Below, piece after piece: positions 9,041 to 17,588 of a stretch of DNA of 64,000 bases (the first letter of the stretch is position 1; every line of letters starts with the position of its first letter). Under the pieces are notes generated by a model. It had not been told where the DNA came from and searched no databases. It saw only the letters and a program-made list of their open reading frames with translations. Origin of the DNA: DASQPA01 sp963757335 (GTDB lineage Bacteria > Acidobacteriota > Thermoanaerobaculia > Multivoradales > UBA5704); NCBI GenBank assembly GCA_963757335.1, contig CAVWRJ010000008.1, forward strand, positions 496,001 through 560,000, given 5' to 3'. The position numbers were made by a program, and so were the translations under genes.

Positions 9041-10108
9041 GTGCGCCTCCTGCGCCAGCTGCTCTTCCCCCTCCTCGCCGTGCTCGCGGCCTTCATCGTG
9101 GGCGGCATTCTCGTGACGCTCCTCGGCGACGACCCGATCGAAACCTACCAGCTCCTCCTGGGGAGCGCTGTCTCGTGGCCGGACGGGATCGGCTACACCC
9201 TCTTCTACGCCACGCCGCTCATCTTCACCGGCCTCGCCGTGGCGGTCGCGCTCCGCGCCGGATTGCTCAACATCGGCGCCGAGGGGCAGCTCTACGCGGC
9301 GGCCTTCGTCACCGCCTGGGTGGGGATCACTTTCGCCCACCTTTCACCCTGGCTCCTCATCCCCCTGGCCTGCGTCACCGCGATCGTCGGCGGCGCCGTC
9401 TGGGGGGCCGTGCCGGGGGTGCTCAAGGCGCGTTTCGGGGCGCACGAGGTGATCACGACGATCATGATGAACTTCATCGCCGTCGCCCTCGCCGGCTACT
9501 ACACCCAGTACCACTTCAAGAAGCCGGGCGACCCCATCCTGCAGACGGTGGAGATCGGGGCTGGCGCCCGCGTCCCCCGGCTCGGCCGGTTCCTGCCGGG
9601 GCTCCCGGAGCGCATCCCGTTGAACGTCGGCTTCCTCCTGGCGCTCGCCGCCTGCCTCGGCGTCTACCTCTTCTTATGGAAGACGAAATGGGGCTACGCC
9701 CTCCGCGCCACCGGCGCCAGCCCGCGGGCGGCGGAGTATGGCGGCATCTCCAGCGCCCGCCAGGTGGTGACGGCGATGGCGCTCTCGGGCGGGCTCGCGG
9801 GAATGGTGGCGATCAACGAGGTGCTCGGCTACCGTTACCGCTACTATGACGGCTTCTCGGCCGGCTACGGCTTCACCGGCATTGCCGTCGCCCTCCTGGG
9901 GCGCAACCACCCGGCAGGGGTGCTCGTCGCGGCCCTCTTCTTCGGTGCCCTCCTCCGCGGCGGGCTCTTCGTCGACATCTTCACCGAGCACGTCTCGAAG
10001 GACCTGGTGCAGGTGCTCCAGGCCGTCATCATCCTCTTCGTGGCGTCGGAAGAGCTGTTCCGGCGCCGGGTGGGTGGGTTCGGGCGGCCGGGAAAGGGCA
10101 GGGTGTGA
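9041..10108 (+). CDS. ABC transporter permease, NupB-like
   Basis: 355 residues, about eight to ten hydrophobic helices. The family block ALRAGLLNIGAEGQLYAAAF (BPD_transp_2, branched-chain/sugar permease type) is near residue 70, with HEVITTIMMNFIAV further on. The GTG start lies 9 bases after the ATPase stop. It pairs with the next permease to form the heterodimeric membrane channel of the BMP importer. Confidence 0.9.
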   Translation: MRLLRQLLFPLLAVLAAFIVGGILVTLLGDDPIETYQLLLGSAVSWPDGIGYTLFYATPLIFTGLAVAVALRAGLLNIGAEGQLYAAAFVTAWVGITFAHLSPWLLIPLACVTAIVGGAVWGAVPGVLKARFGAHEVITTIMMNFIAVALAGYYTQYHFKKPGDPILQTVEIGAGARVPRLGRFLPGLPERIPLNVGFLLALAACLGVYLFLWKTKWGYALRATGASPRAAEYGGISSARQVVTAMALSGGLAGMVAINEVLGYRYRYYDGFSAGYGFTGIAVALLGRNHPAGVLVAALFFGALLRGGLFVDIFTEHVSKDLVQVLQAVIILFVASEELFRRRVGGFGRPGKGRV

Positions 10109-10109
10109 C

Positions 10110-10982
10110 GTGCGCGACCTCTTCCGCATCGAGCTGATCTTCTCGGCCATCCGCCTCACCACCCCTCTCCTCCTCGCCGCCCTGGGGGGGCTCTACTCGG
10201 AGCGCTCGGGGGTGATCAACATCGCTCTCGAGGGGCTGATGCTCGCTGGCGCCTTCACCGCCGCCGTGGTGACCCACTTCGCTGGGAGCCCCTGGGCCGG
10301 CCTTCTCGCGGCCGTTGCCGCCGGGGTGGTCGTCGCCCTGATCCATGCCGTGGCCTCGATCCGCTACCACGCCGATCAGGTGGTCTCGGGAACGGCGATC
10401 AACATCCTTTTCCTCGGCGTGCCGGCCCTCCTCTCCGGCGCCCTCTTCGCGTCGAACGGCGCCACTCCTCAGCTCGCGAGGAACCAGCTCCTGCCCGTCG
10501 CCCCCATCGTCCTCGCCTTCGCCCTCGTCCCCGTCACCTGGTACATCCTCTACCGCACCCGCTTCGGTCTGCGCCTGCGGGCGGTGGGTGAGAACCCCGA
10601 GGCCGCCGACACCGCGGGGATCGGGGTGGCGCGCATGCGCTACGTGGCCGTGGCGATCTCCGGGGCGCTGGCGGCGATCGGCGGCGCCTATCTCTCTACC
10701 GGGCAGTCCTCGCTCTTCACCCGCAACATGAGCGCCGGCCGCGGCTTCATCGCCTTGGCCGCCTTGATCTTCGGCAAATGGCGGCCAGTGCAGACGATGC
10801 TCGCCTGCCTGCTCTTCGGCTTCGCCGAGGCGCTGTCGATCCAGATGCAGGGGGTGGCGCGGGTACCCGTCCAGTTCATCCAGATCATCCCCTACGTGCT
10901 GACGATCGTCGTCCTGGCGGGCTTCATCGGCCACTCACGGGCGCCGCGCGCCCTCGGACAGCCCTATGAAGAGAAGCGCTGA
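10110..10982 (+). CDS. ABC transporter permease, NupC-like
   Basis: 290 residues of BPD_transp_2 type. Near the N-terminus it has ALGGLYSERSGVINIALEGL, the hallmark of the second permease in BMP-type importers, and later VGENPEAADTAGI and FIALAALIFGKW. GTG 10110 directly follows the previous stop (TGA 10106-10108 with one base between), so expression is coupled. The four-gene set 6405-10982 forms a complete importer, probably for nucleosides; the ligand cannot be fixed from sequence. Confidence 0.9.
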   Translation: MRDLFRIELIFSAIRLTTPLLLAALGGLYSERSGVINIALEGLMLAGAFTAAVVTHFAGSPWAGLLAAVAAGVVVALIHAVASIRYHADQVVSGTAINILFLGVPALLSGALFASNGATPQLARNQLLPVAPIVLAFALVPVTWYILYRTRFGLRLRAVGENPEAADTAGIGVARMRYVAVAISGALAAIGGAYLSTGQSSLFTRNMSAGRGFIALAALIFGKWRPVQTMLACLLFGFAEALSIQMQGVARVPVQFIQIIPYVLTIVVLAGFIGHSRAPRALGQPYEEKR

Positions 10983-11003
10983 AAAAGAGTGCTGAAGAGC
11001 GGC

Positions 11004-11032
11004 TTGACTTACGCCGTAATTACGCTTAGAAT
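11004..11032 (+). promoter_or_regulatory. Strong sigma70-type promoter
   Basis: TTGACT (11004-11009) and TAGAAT (11027-11032) are separated by exactly 17 bases, each one mismatch from consensus. Transcription should start near 11039 and read into the two-hairpin leader and the gene run from 11136. The local sequence is AT-richer than its surroundings. Confidence 0.75.
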
Positions 11033-11052
11033 TCCAGCCGTCGAGACCTGAC

Positions 11053-11110
11053 GGCCGATCGTCGGCCTACCCCTTCAAACGGTCCGGGTGAGAGGCACCT
11101 CACCCGGACC
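11053..11110 (+). promoter_or_regulatory. Two tandem hairpins in the 5' leader
   Basis: Between the promoter and the ribosome-binding site are two perfect inverted repeats: GGCCGA-TCG-TCGGCC (11053-11067), and a 12-bp stem GGTCCGGGTGAG / CTCACCCGGACC (11081-11092 and 11099-11110) with a 6-base loop. No T-tract follows the second stem, so it is not a standard terminator. It ends 10 bases before the AAGGAGG of the next gene. An RNA or protein-binding control element is possible; the mechanism is unknown. Confidence 0.6.
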
Positions 11111-11135
11111 CAGACCTCGCAAGGAGGTTCAGTCC

Positions 11136-11630
11136 ATGCGAAGCCCAATTGATTCTATGCCTTCCACCTTCAACGCCTTCTGTCGGGAGTTCCTGCTTCG
11201 GCTCGACGAGCGCGACGAGCCGCCGACCGCCGCCGAGGCCGATGCCAATGGGCCCTGGAAGATCGAGCCCTGCCCGCACGGCGGCTTCGCCCTCCTGCGC
11301 CAGGGGGAGAGCCTGCGCCGCGGCGACCGTCCGGCCGGGACCTTCGAGCGCCGGGAGACGGCGCTCCTCGCTGCGGCCATCCTGCCGTCGACGGGCCGCG
11401 ATCCCCTTTACCGCCTGCTCGGCGAGGAGACCCCGGGCGGTTTTGCCCTCGAACGAGCGCGGGGCGAGGTCGCCGGTCATCTGGAATTCTATGATCCGGA
11501 CGCCGCCGCAGCCCTCCACGTCGCCGAATCGCTCCTGCGCTCGCCCGACTCCCTCGCCCGACTCCTGGAGGCCGCCGGGCGGGTCACCCTGCTGCGGGCG
11601 GGGAAGATCGTCTTCGAGCGCGTAGAGTAG
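11136..11630 (+). CDS. Orphan-family protein with GPWKIEP motif (copy 1)
   Basis: 164 residues, no family recognised. The start ATG is chosen because AAGGAGG lies 9 bases upstream. The most distinctive segment is AEADANGPWKIEPCPHGGF near residues 29-47, followed by RETALLAAAILPSTGRDPLY and, near the C-terminus, SLLRSPDSLARLLEAAGR. The same three blocks in the same order occur in the minus-strand protein at 26957-27484, so the two are paralogs. No signal peptide or membrane segment is seen, suggesting a small cytoplasmic protein. It begins the run of genes behind the strong promoter and is 10 bases before the S9 peptidase gene. Confidence 0.75.
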   Translation: MRSPIDSMPSTFNAFCREFLLRLDERDEPPTAAEADANGPWKIEPCPHGGFALLRQGESLRRGDRPAGTFERRETALLAAAILPSTGRDPLYRLLGEETPGGFALERARGEVAGHLEFYDPDAAAALHVAESLLRSPDSLARLLEAAGRVTLLRAGKIVFERVE

Positions 11631-11640
11631 GAGTCGACGT

Positions 11641-13638
11641 ATGCTTAGCGGAATTTCACGGGAGACTGTCATGCGCACGTCCCTCTATCTCTCTCTCCTC
11701 GCGCTGCTGACTCTGCTTCCGGGGGCCGTCGATGCCGCCAATACCGCCAATACCGCCGGTGCCGCACCCACTGGGGCGGCACCGGCCGACGACCTCGCGG
11801 CGACGGTCGGGCGGATGGCCCGGATCGGCTCCTGCTCGTCGCCCAGCTTCTCGCCGGACGGCAAGCAGGTCGCCTTCATCTCCAACCTCTCGGGAGTGCC
11901 GCAGGTCTGGACCGTGGCGGCGGAGGGTGGCTGGCCACGGGCGGTGACGGCTCTCGAGGACCAGGTCGGCGGCGTCGAATGGTCGCCCGACGGCGCCTGG
12001 CTCGCCCTCTCCCTCGCCCCCGGCGGCGGGATGAACCAGCAGGTCTACCTCGTGCGCCCCGATGGGCGCGAGCTCCACCGCCTGACCGACGGCGGCAAGG
12101 ACAACAACTGGCTGGGCGGCTGGACCCACGACGGCCATGCTCTCACCTTCTCCTCGAACCGGGCCGGTGCCAGCATGGACGGCTATCTCTGGGACTTAGC
12201 CGCAGGGCAGCCCCGGCTGGTGGCGAAGAACCCCGGTACAGGCCAGCTCACCGACGTCTCCCGCGACGGGAAGCGGGCCGTCGTCCACCGGGTGGCGAGC
12301 CGCGGCGACAGCGACCTCTTCCTCGTCGACCTGGCGAGCGGTCGGGAGGCCCGCCTCACCCCGCACCAGGGGCCGGGCAACTTCGGCGGCGGCCGGTTCT
12401 CGCCCGACGGCGGGACGGTCTATCTCTCTTCCGACGCCGACCGCGACCTCGGCGCCTTCGCCCGGGTGCGCCTGGATGCACGCTTGGACCAGGACACCAG
12501 GCCCGGGAAGATCGAGGTGCTGGCGGCCCGCGAGGACGCCGACCTTGAAGGCTTCATCCTCACCGAGGACGGCCGGTCCGCCGTCCTCTCCTGGAACGTG
12601 GGGGGCAGGGACGAGCTGGCCTTCGTCGATCTCGCGAGCGGCAAGGTGACCCCCGGGCCGGCCCTCCCCGCCGATGTCATCGGCGGCGTCGACGTCACGC
12701 GCGACGGTAAGAAGCTCGCCCTCGCCCTCTCCGGCGCCAACCAGCCGTCGGACATCTGGGTGCTCGACATCGCCTCGGGGAGGCTCGCCCAGGTCACCCA
12801 CAGCCCGCACGCCGGGATCGACCTCGACGCCCTGGTGCGGCCGGAGTTGGTGCGCTTCAAGGCGGCGGACGGCCTCGATCTCTCCGGCTGGCTCTACCGG
12901 CCGACCCGGTCGGCAAACGCCGCTGCCGGCCCCGCTCCCTATGTCCTCAGCTTCCACGGTGGGCCCGAGGGCCAGGAGCGGCCAGCCTTCCGCAGCGACT
13001 ACCAGGCGCTCCTCTCGCGCGGGATCGGGGTCCTCGCCCCCAACGTGCGCGGCTCCTCCGGCTTTGGCAAGCGCTTCGTCAACCTCGACAACGGCGCCCT
13101 GCGGGTGGGGGCGGTGCGCGACATCAAGTCCTCTGCCGACTGGCTGATCGCCCAGAAGATCGCCGACCCGCGGCGCATCGGCATCATGGGCGGCTCCTAC
13201 GGCGGTTACATGGTCATGGCGGGCCTGACCGAGTACCCGGATCTCTTCGCCGCTGGCGCAGACCTCTTCGGAGTGGTCAATTTCGAGACCTTCTTCGCCC
13301 ACACCGAGCCCTGGATGGCGGCGATCTCGACCGTCGAGTACGGCGACCCCAAGACTCAGCTCCAGATGCTCCGCGACCTCTCGCCCATCCACAAGGTCGA
13401 CCGGGTGAAGGCGCCCACCATCGTTCTCCATGGCGCCAACGACACCAACGTGCCGGTGGTCGAGGCCGAGCAGGTGGTCGACAGCCTGAAGCGGCGCGGC
13501 GTGCCGGTCGAATACGTGCTCTTTCCCGACGAGGGGCACGGTTTCCGCAAGACGCCGAACCGCATCCGCTCGACCGTATCGATCGTGCGCTGGTTTGAGG
13601 AACATCTGAAGCAGAAATCTACCCAGGAAGGCTTATAA
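11641..13638 (+). CDS. Secreted S9 family prolyl oligopeptidase / acylaminoacyl peptidase
   Basis: 665 residues. A signal peptide (MRTSLYLSLLALLTLLPGAV and following) begins at Met 11 of this frame, so 11671 is an alternative start; TAGGAG sits just before 11641. The middle (residues about 55-400) is a beta-propeller with WD40-like PD40 blades such as SFSPDGKQVAFIS and EWSPDGAWLALS. The C-terminal alpha/beta-hydrolase domain has catalytic Ser519 in GGSYGGY, Asp601 in GANDTN and His633 in DEGHGF. It should cleave oligopeptides in the periplasm. An Asn-Thr-Ala-rich low-complexity stretch follows the signal peptide. Confidence 0.92.
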   Translation: MLSGISRETVMRTSLYLSLLALLTLLPGAVDAANTANTAGAAPTGAAPADDLAATVGRMARIGSCSSPSFSPDGKQVAFISNLSGVPQVWTVAAEGGWPRAVTALEDQVGGVEWSPDGAWLALSLAPGGGMNQQVYLVRPDGRELHRLTDGGKDNNWLGGWTHDGHALTFSSNRAGASMDGYLWDLAAGQPRLVAKNPGTGQLTDVSRDGKRAVVHRVASRGDSDLFLVDLASGREARLTPHQGPGNFGGGRFSPDGGTVYLSSDADRDLGAFARVRLDARLDQDTRPGKIEVLAAREDADLEGFILTEDGRSAVLSWNVGGRDELAFVDLASGKVTPGPALPADVIGGVDVTRDGKKLALALSGANQPSDIWVLDIASGRLAQVTHSPHAGIDLDALVRPELVRFKAADGLDLSGWLYRPTRSANAAAGPAPYVLSFHGGPEGQERPAFRSDYQALLSRGIGVLAPNVRGSSGFGKRFVNLDNGALRVGAVRDIKSSADWLIAQKIADPRRIGIMGGSYGGYMVMAGLTEYPDLFAAGADLFGVVNFETFFAHTEPWMAAISTVEYGDPKTQLQMLRDLSPIHKVDRVKAPTIVLHGANDTNVPVVEAEQVVDSLKRRGVPVEYVLFPDEGHGFRKTPNRIRSTVSIVRWFEEHLKQKSTQEGL

Positions 13639-13642
13639 GATT

Positions 13643-15196
13643 TTGCAGCCATCGAAATCCAGGGGAGGGCGAGCCGCGCGTCGCGCAGCCGCCCTCCTGC
13701 TGCTCGCCGCTCTCTCGACCGGCCCGGCGAGCTTCGCCAGGCCCACCAGGGTCCATCGGTCCGCCCGGTCTGCCCGCGCGACTCCCGCTCCCACCCCGCC
13801 GGTAGCGACCCCGGCCAGCACCGCTCCGGGCCCCCTGGGGCAGGCGATCGACCGCGAGGTTCAGGCTGCGCTCAAGGGGACGGCGGCGCTCGGCGTCCAC
13901 GTCGTTGACCTGGCGACCGGCAACACCGTCTACGGCTACAACCCCGACGACCTCAGGGTCATCGCCTCGAACACCAAGCTCCTGACGACCGCCACGGCGC
14001 TCGAAGCGCTCGGTCCCGGTTTTTTCTTCGAGACCCGCTTCGTCCTCCATGGAGCGATCAAGGACGGCGTCCTCCAGGGCGACCTCGGGGTGATCGGGGG
14101 TGGTGATCCGAACATCTCCGGCCGCAACTTCGATGGCGATTCGCTCGCCGTCTTCCGCGACTGGGCGCGGGAGTTGGGGAAGCGTGGAGTGCGGCGGGTG
14201 ACCGGCGACCTCTATCTCGCCTCCGGACTTTTCGAGGCGCAGGAGATCCATCCCGACTGGCCGCGCGGGCAGCTCGACAGCTGGTACGAGGCGCCGGTCG
14301 CCGCCCTCTCGTTCAACGACAACTGCGTCCTCGTGCGGGTCTCTCCGGGCGACCGCGCCGGGCAGCCGGTCCGGATCGAGACCGTGCCGCCGGTCCATCT
14401 CTTCCGGATCGACAACAGCGCGCGCACCGTCGACTCCCACCAGCGGCAGAAGCTCGCCATCAGCCGGACCGAGGACCTCCTCCATGTGAGCGGCGCCATG
14501 GCCGTCAACTCCGGGACTTTCGAGACCTGGATCACGGTGCCCGATCCGGTGGCCTACTTCGGCGCCGCCCTGACGACGGCCCTGGCCGAGGAGGGAATCG
14601 CCGTCGAGGGGCGGCTGCACCCGACCGGGCAGCTCCCCGCCTTTGTCTGGGACCGGGTGGCGGTCTTCAGGAGCGACCTGGTGACGGCGCTCCGGGTGAT
14701 CCTGAAGCACAGCCAGAACTTCTACGCCGAGAGCCTGGTCAAGCAGCTCGGCGCCCGGGTCTGCGGCGAGGGGAGCTGGCGCGAGGGGGTCCGCGCGGTC
14801 TCCGAGTTCCTGATCGGGATCGGGGTGCCGCCCGGAACCTTCACCATGGTCGACGGTTCGGGGATGAGCCGGGAGAACCGCTTCGCCCCGCGGAGCCTGA
14901 CGACCCTCCTGCGCTACATGTTCTACCGGCCGGAGGGGGCCGAGTTCGCCCGCGCGCTCCCCTATGCCGGGGAGGACGTGGGCTCGTGGAAACGGCGCCT
15001 GGCCGAGCCCCCCTATTTCGGCAACGTCTCGGCCAAGACCGGCACCCTGGACGGGGTCTCTGCCCTCTCCGGCTATGCCAAATCGGTCTCCGGCAAGTTC
15101 TACGCTTTCTCGATCCTGCTCAACCGAACCCGTGGCGGCTTCAACGCCCACCATGCCCAGGACCGGATCGTCATGGCGCTGATCGACAACGGCTGA
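13643..15196 (+). CDS. dacB: D-alanyl-D-alanine carboxypeptidase/endopeptidase, PBP4 (S13) type
   Basis: 517 residues with an N-terminal signal segment (ALLLLAALSTGPASFA) and a Pro/Ala/Thr linker. The three penicillin-binding motifs are present: SNTK (Ser109, Lys112), SQN (357-359) and KTG (465-467). S13 enzymes remove the terminal D-Ala of peptidoglycan pentapeptides and cleave crosslinks in the periplasm. The start is TTG, 4 bases after the preceding stop, with GGAAGG upstream. The symbol is by family, not proven orthology. Confidence 0.9.
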   Translation: MQPSKSRGGRAARRAAALLLLAALSTGPASFARPTRVHRSARSARATPAPTPPVATPASTAPGPLGQAIDREVQAALKGTAALGVHVVDLATGNTVYGYNPDDLRVIASNTKLLTTATALEALGPGFFFETRFVLHGAIKDGVLQGDLGVIGGGDPNISGRNFDGDSLAVFRDWARELGKRGVRRVTGDLYLASGLFEAQEIHPDWPRGQLDSWYEAPVAALSFNDNCVLVRVSPGDRAGQPVRIETVPPVHLFRIDNSARTVDSHQRQKLAISRTEDLLHVSGAMAVNSGTFETWITVPDPVAYFGAALTTALAEEGIAVEGRLHPTGQLPAFVWDRVAVFRSDLVTALRVILKHSQNFYAESLVKQLGARVCGEGSWREGVRAVSEFLIGIGVPPGTFTMVDGSGMSRENRFAPRSLTTLLRYMFYRPEGAEFARALPYAGEDVGSWKRRLAEPPYFGNVSAKTGTLDGVSALSGYAKSVSGKFYAFSILLNRTRGGFNAHHAQDRIVMALIDNG

Positions 15197-15265
15197 GAGC
15201 CGCTCTGAGGTTACAATCTCCACTCTTCGACCTTTCTCCGCCACCGCACCCCTGAGGAGAGCCGC

Positions 15266-16576
15266 TTGATCCACACCACCGAGGCCCGCGCCGTCAACTA
15301 CCGGACTTTGATGAAGAAGGTGGAGCAGATGGTCGCCGCCATGGAGCGGGCCGACGGGGAGCGGGTCGAGGATCTCGGGGCCACCATCCACAAGGTCATC
15401 GAGACGATCATCTCCAAGTTCCGCGCCGAGCTGGGGATCTTCGGCGGCCGGCTGTACCGGCGGCGGGGGGGCTACTACGTCCTCGAAGCGACCTTCGGCG
15501 ACGCCAAAGAGGTGCCAAGCGGGCTCAAGGTGCCGAAGTCCTACCGGCCCATCGAGCTCCTCCTGGAGCAGGGGGCGGTCTATATGGACGCCGGGGACGA
15601 GCGCATCGACAAGAGCCTCGAGGACCTCCTGGGAGTGGGGGAGTTCGCCGCCATCGAGGTGGGGGACGAGGAGTACATCGTCGCCTTCAACATCGCCGGC
15701 GGCCACCATCGAGACGACGTCCTCTTCTCTCTCGGCATCCTGCGCCACAGCATCAACCAGAAGATCCGCCGCGAGCGCATGGAAGGGATCTTCGAGGAGG
15801 CGAGGAAGATCCAGGCTTCGATCCTCCCCCGTCGCGTCCCCCACTACGGCGACTTCGACCTCTACGGCCGCTCCGAGCCGATGGACAGCGTGGGCGGCGA
15901 CTACTACGACTACATCCCGGTGACCGAGAAGATCCTCGGGCTCGCCATCGCCGACGTCTCCGGCCACGGCCTGCCGGCGGCCCTCCAGGTGCGCGACGTT
16001 TACATGGGGCTCCGGATGGGGCTCGCCCGCGACTTCAAGATCGTGCGCACGGTCGAGCGGATGAACCGGATCATCCACAAGAGCACCCTCACCAGCCGTT
16101 TCGTCTCCATGTTCTATGGCGAGCTGGAGTTGAACGGGGTCTTCATCTACGTCAACGCCGGCCACCCCGCCCCCTTCCACCTTGCGGCGGACGGCACTGC
16201 CCGCTTCCTCGAAGAAGGGGGGCCGGTCCTGGGTCCGCTCTCCGAGGCCACCTACGAGCGCGGCTTCGTCGTTATGAAGCCCGGCGACCTCCTGGTGTTC
16301 TTCACCGACGGGATCTGCGAGACCCTCGGCCGGGAGGGCGGGAGAGGGCCGCTCGAGGAGTACGGGACCGACCGGCTGCTCGCCGTGGCGCGCGAGAACA
16401 AGGGGCGGTCGGCGCGGGCGGTGGTCGAGGCCATCTTCGCGAGCATCGAAACCTTCAGCCATGGCGCGGCGCCCTCGGACGATCGCACCCTGATGGTGGT
16501 GACCTACCCGACGGGCGGATCGGTGACCATGGCGTTCCCGCGGCCGGTCCTCTCCGACCTGCCAAAGCCGGAGTAG
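15266..16576 (+). CDS. SpoIIE/RsbU-type PP2C serine phosphatase with GAF-like sensor
   Basis: 436 residues. The N-terminal half (about 20-165) looks like a GAF-type sensor; a short linking helix leads to the phosphatase domain from about residue 180. Metal-binding and catalytic blocks are visible: SVGGDYYDYIPV, LAIADVSGHGLPAAL, VNAGHPAPF, FFTDGICE and DDRTLMVV. Enzymes of this class dephosphorylate anti-sigma-factor antagonists. The TTG start follows GAGGAGAGCC. No partner anti-anti-sigma gene lies beside it, so its target is unknown. Confidence 0.88.
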   Translation: MIHTTEARAVNYRTLMKKVEQMVAAMERADGERVEDLGATIHKVIETIISKFRAELGIFGGRLYRRRGGYYVLEATFGDAKEVPSGLKVPKSYRPIELLLEQGAVYMDAGDERIDKSLEDLLGVGEFAAIEVGDEEYIVAFNIAGGHHRDDVLFSLGILRHSINQKIRRERMEGIFEEARKIQASILPRRVPHYGDFDLYGRSEPMDSVGGDYYDYIPVTEKILGLAIADVSGHGLPAALQVRDVYMGLRMGLARDFKIVRTVERMNRIIHKSTLTSRFVSMFYGELELNGVFIYVNAGHPAPFHLAADGTARFLEEGGPVLGPLSEATYERGFVVMKPGDLLVFFTDGICETLGREGGRGPLEEYGTDRLLAVARENKGRSARAVVEAIFASIETFSHGAAPSDDRTLMVVTYPTGGSVTMAFPRPVLSDLPKPE

Positions 16577-16607
16577 GAAAATTCCGCTGTCCTTCTGGGG
16601 AGCTTCG

Positions 16608-17588
16608 ATGCCGCCAACGTCCGCAACGTCGCCGCCGGCCCGGCCCATCGCGATCTATCACGAGCAGCAGGAGTGGTTCCGGCCGCTCTTCTCCGAGCTC
16701 GACCGGCGGGGGACGCCCTACGTCCGGGTCGACGCTCGGCGCCACCGTTACGACGTGGCGGCCCGCGAGCGGGAGTACGCGCTCCTGTTCAATCGGATGA
16801 GCCCGTCCGCCTACCTTCGCGGCGCTCATCACGGCATCTTCCACACCTTCGCCTACCTCGATCACCTGGAGCGGCTGGGGACGCGGGTCGTCAACGGCTC
16901 GCGCGGTTTCAGGGTCGAGACCTCGAAGGCCCTGCAGCTCTCGCTCCTGGAATCGCTCGGCCTCCAGTACCCCCGGGCCCGGGTGATCGACCATCCGGCC
17001 GAGGCGCCCGAGGCGGCTTCCGGTTTGCGCTTCCCCGTCGTCGTCAAGGCGAATCTGGGCGGCAGCGGGGCGGGGATCGTGCGCTACGACAGCCCGGAGG
17101 CCCTGGCGGCAGCGGCGGCGGGCGGTGCGATCGACCTGGGGATTGACAGCACGGCGCTCGTCCAGGAGTTCGTCCCCTCCCGCGACGGGCACATCGTGCG
17201 GGTAGAGGTCCTCGGCGGAAAGTACCTCTACGGGATCAAAGTCTGGAGCCCGGAGGATGTCTTCAACATCTGCCCGGCCGACGCCTGCCAGACGGCTTCC
17301 GGGGTGGCGCTCGTCGGCGCGGCCTGCGCCGTCGATGCCCCCAAGCGCGGCATCCGGGTCGAGGGGTACACGCCGCCGCCTCAGGTGATCGAGGACGTCG
17401 AGCGGATCTTCGCCGCGGCGGGGATCGACGTCGGCGGGGTCGAGTACATGATCGACGACCGCGACGGAGCGCTTCTCTACTACGACATCAACGCTCTCTC
17501 GAACTTCGTCGCCGATGCCCCGCGGGTCGTCGGCTTCGACCCCTTCGAACGGCTCGTCGACTACCTGGAAGCGGAGGCCCGGCCGTGA
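16608..17588 (+). CDS. RimK-like ATP-grasp ligase
   Basis: 326 residues. The central ATP-grasp blocks are FPVVVKANLGGSGAGIVRY (residues about 143-161), EFVPSRDGHIVRVEVLG and the metal-binding LLYYDINALSNF near the end. ATP-grasp enzymes join a carboxylate to an amine or thiol by way of an acyl-phosphate. The reading frame overlaps the start of the next gene by 4 bases (GTGA), so the two proteins probably work in one pathway. The substrate is unknown; a peptide- or amino-acid-modifying role is the usual one for RimK relatives. Confidence 0.82.
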   Translation: MPPTSATSPPARPIAIYHEQQEWFRPLFSELDRRGTPYVRVDARRHRYDVAAREREYALLFNRMSPSAYLRGAHHGIFHTFAYLDHLERLGTRVVNGSRGFRVETSKALQLSLLESLGLQYPRARVIDHPAEAPEAASGLRFPVVVKANLGGSGAGIVRYDSPEALAAAAAGGAIDLGIDSTALVQEFVPSRDGHIVRVEVLGGKYLYGIKVWSPEDVFNICPADACQTASGVALVGAACAVDAPKRGIRVEGYTPPPQVIEDVERIFAAAGIDVGGVEYMIDDRDGALLYYDINALSNFVADAPRVVGFDPFERLVDYLEAEARP

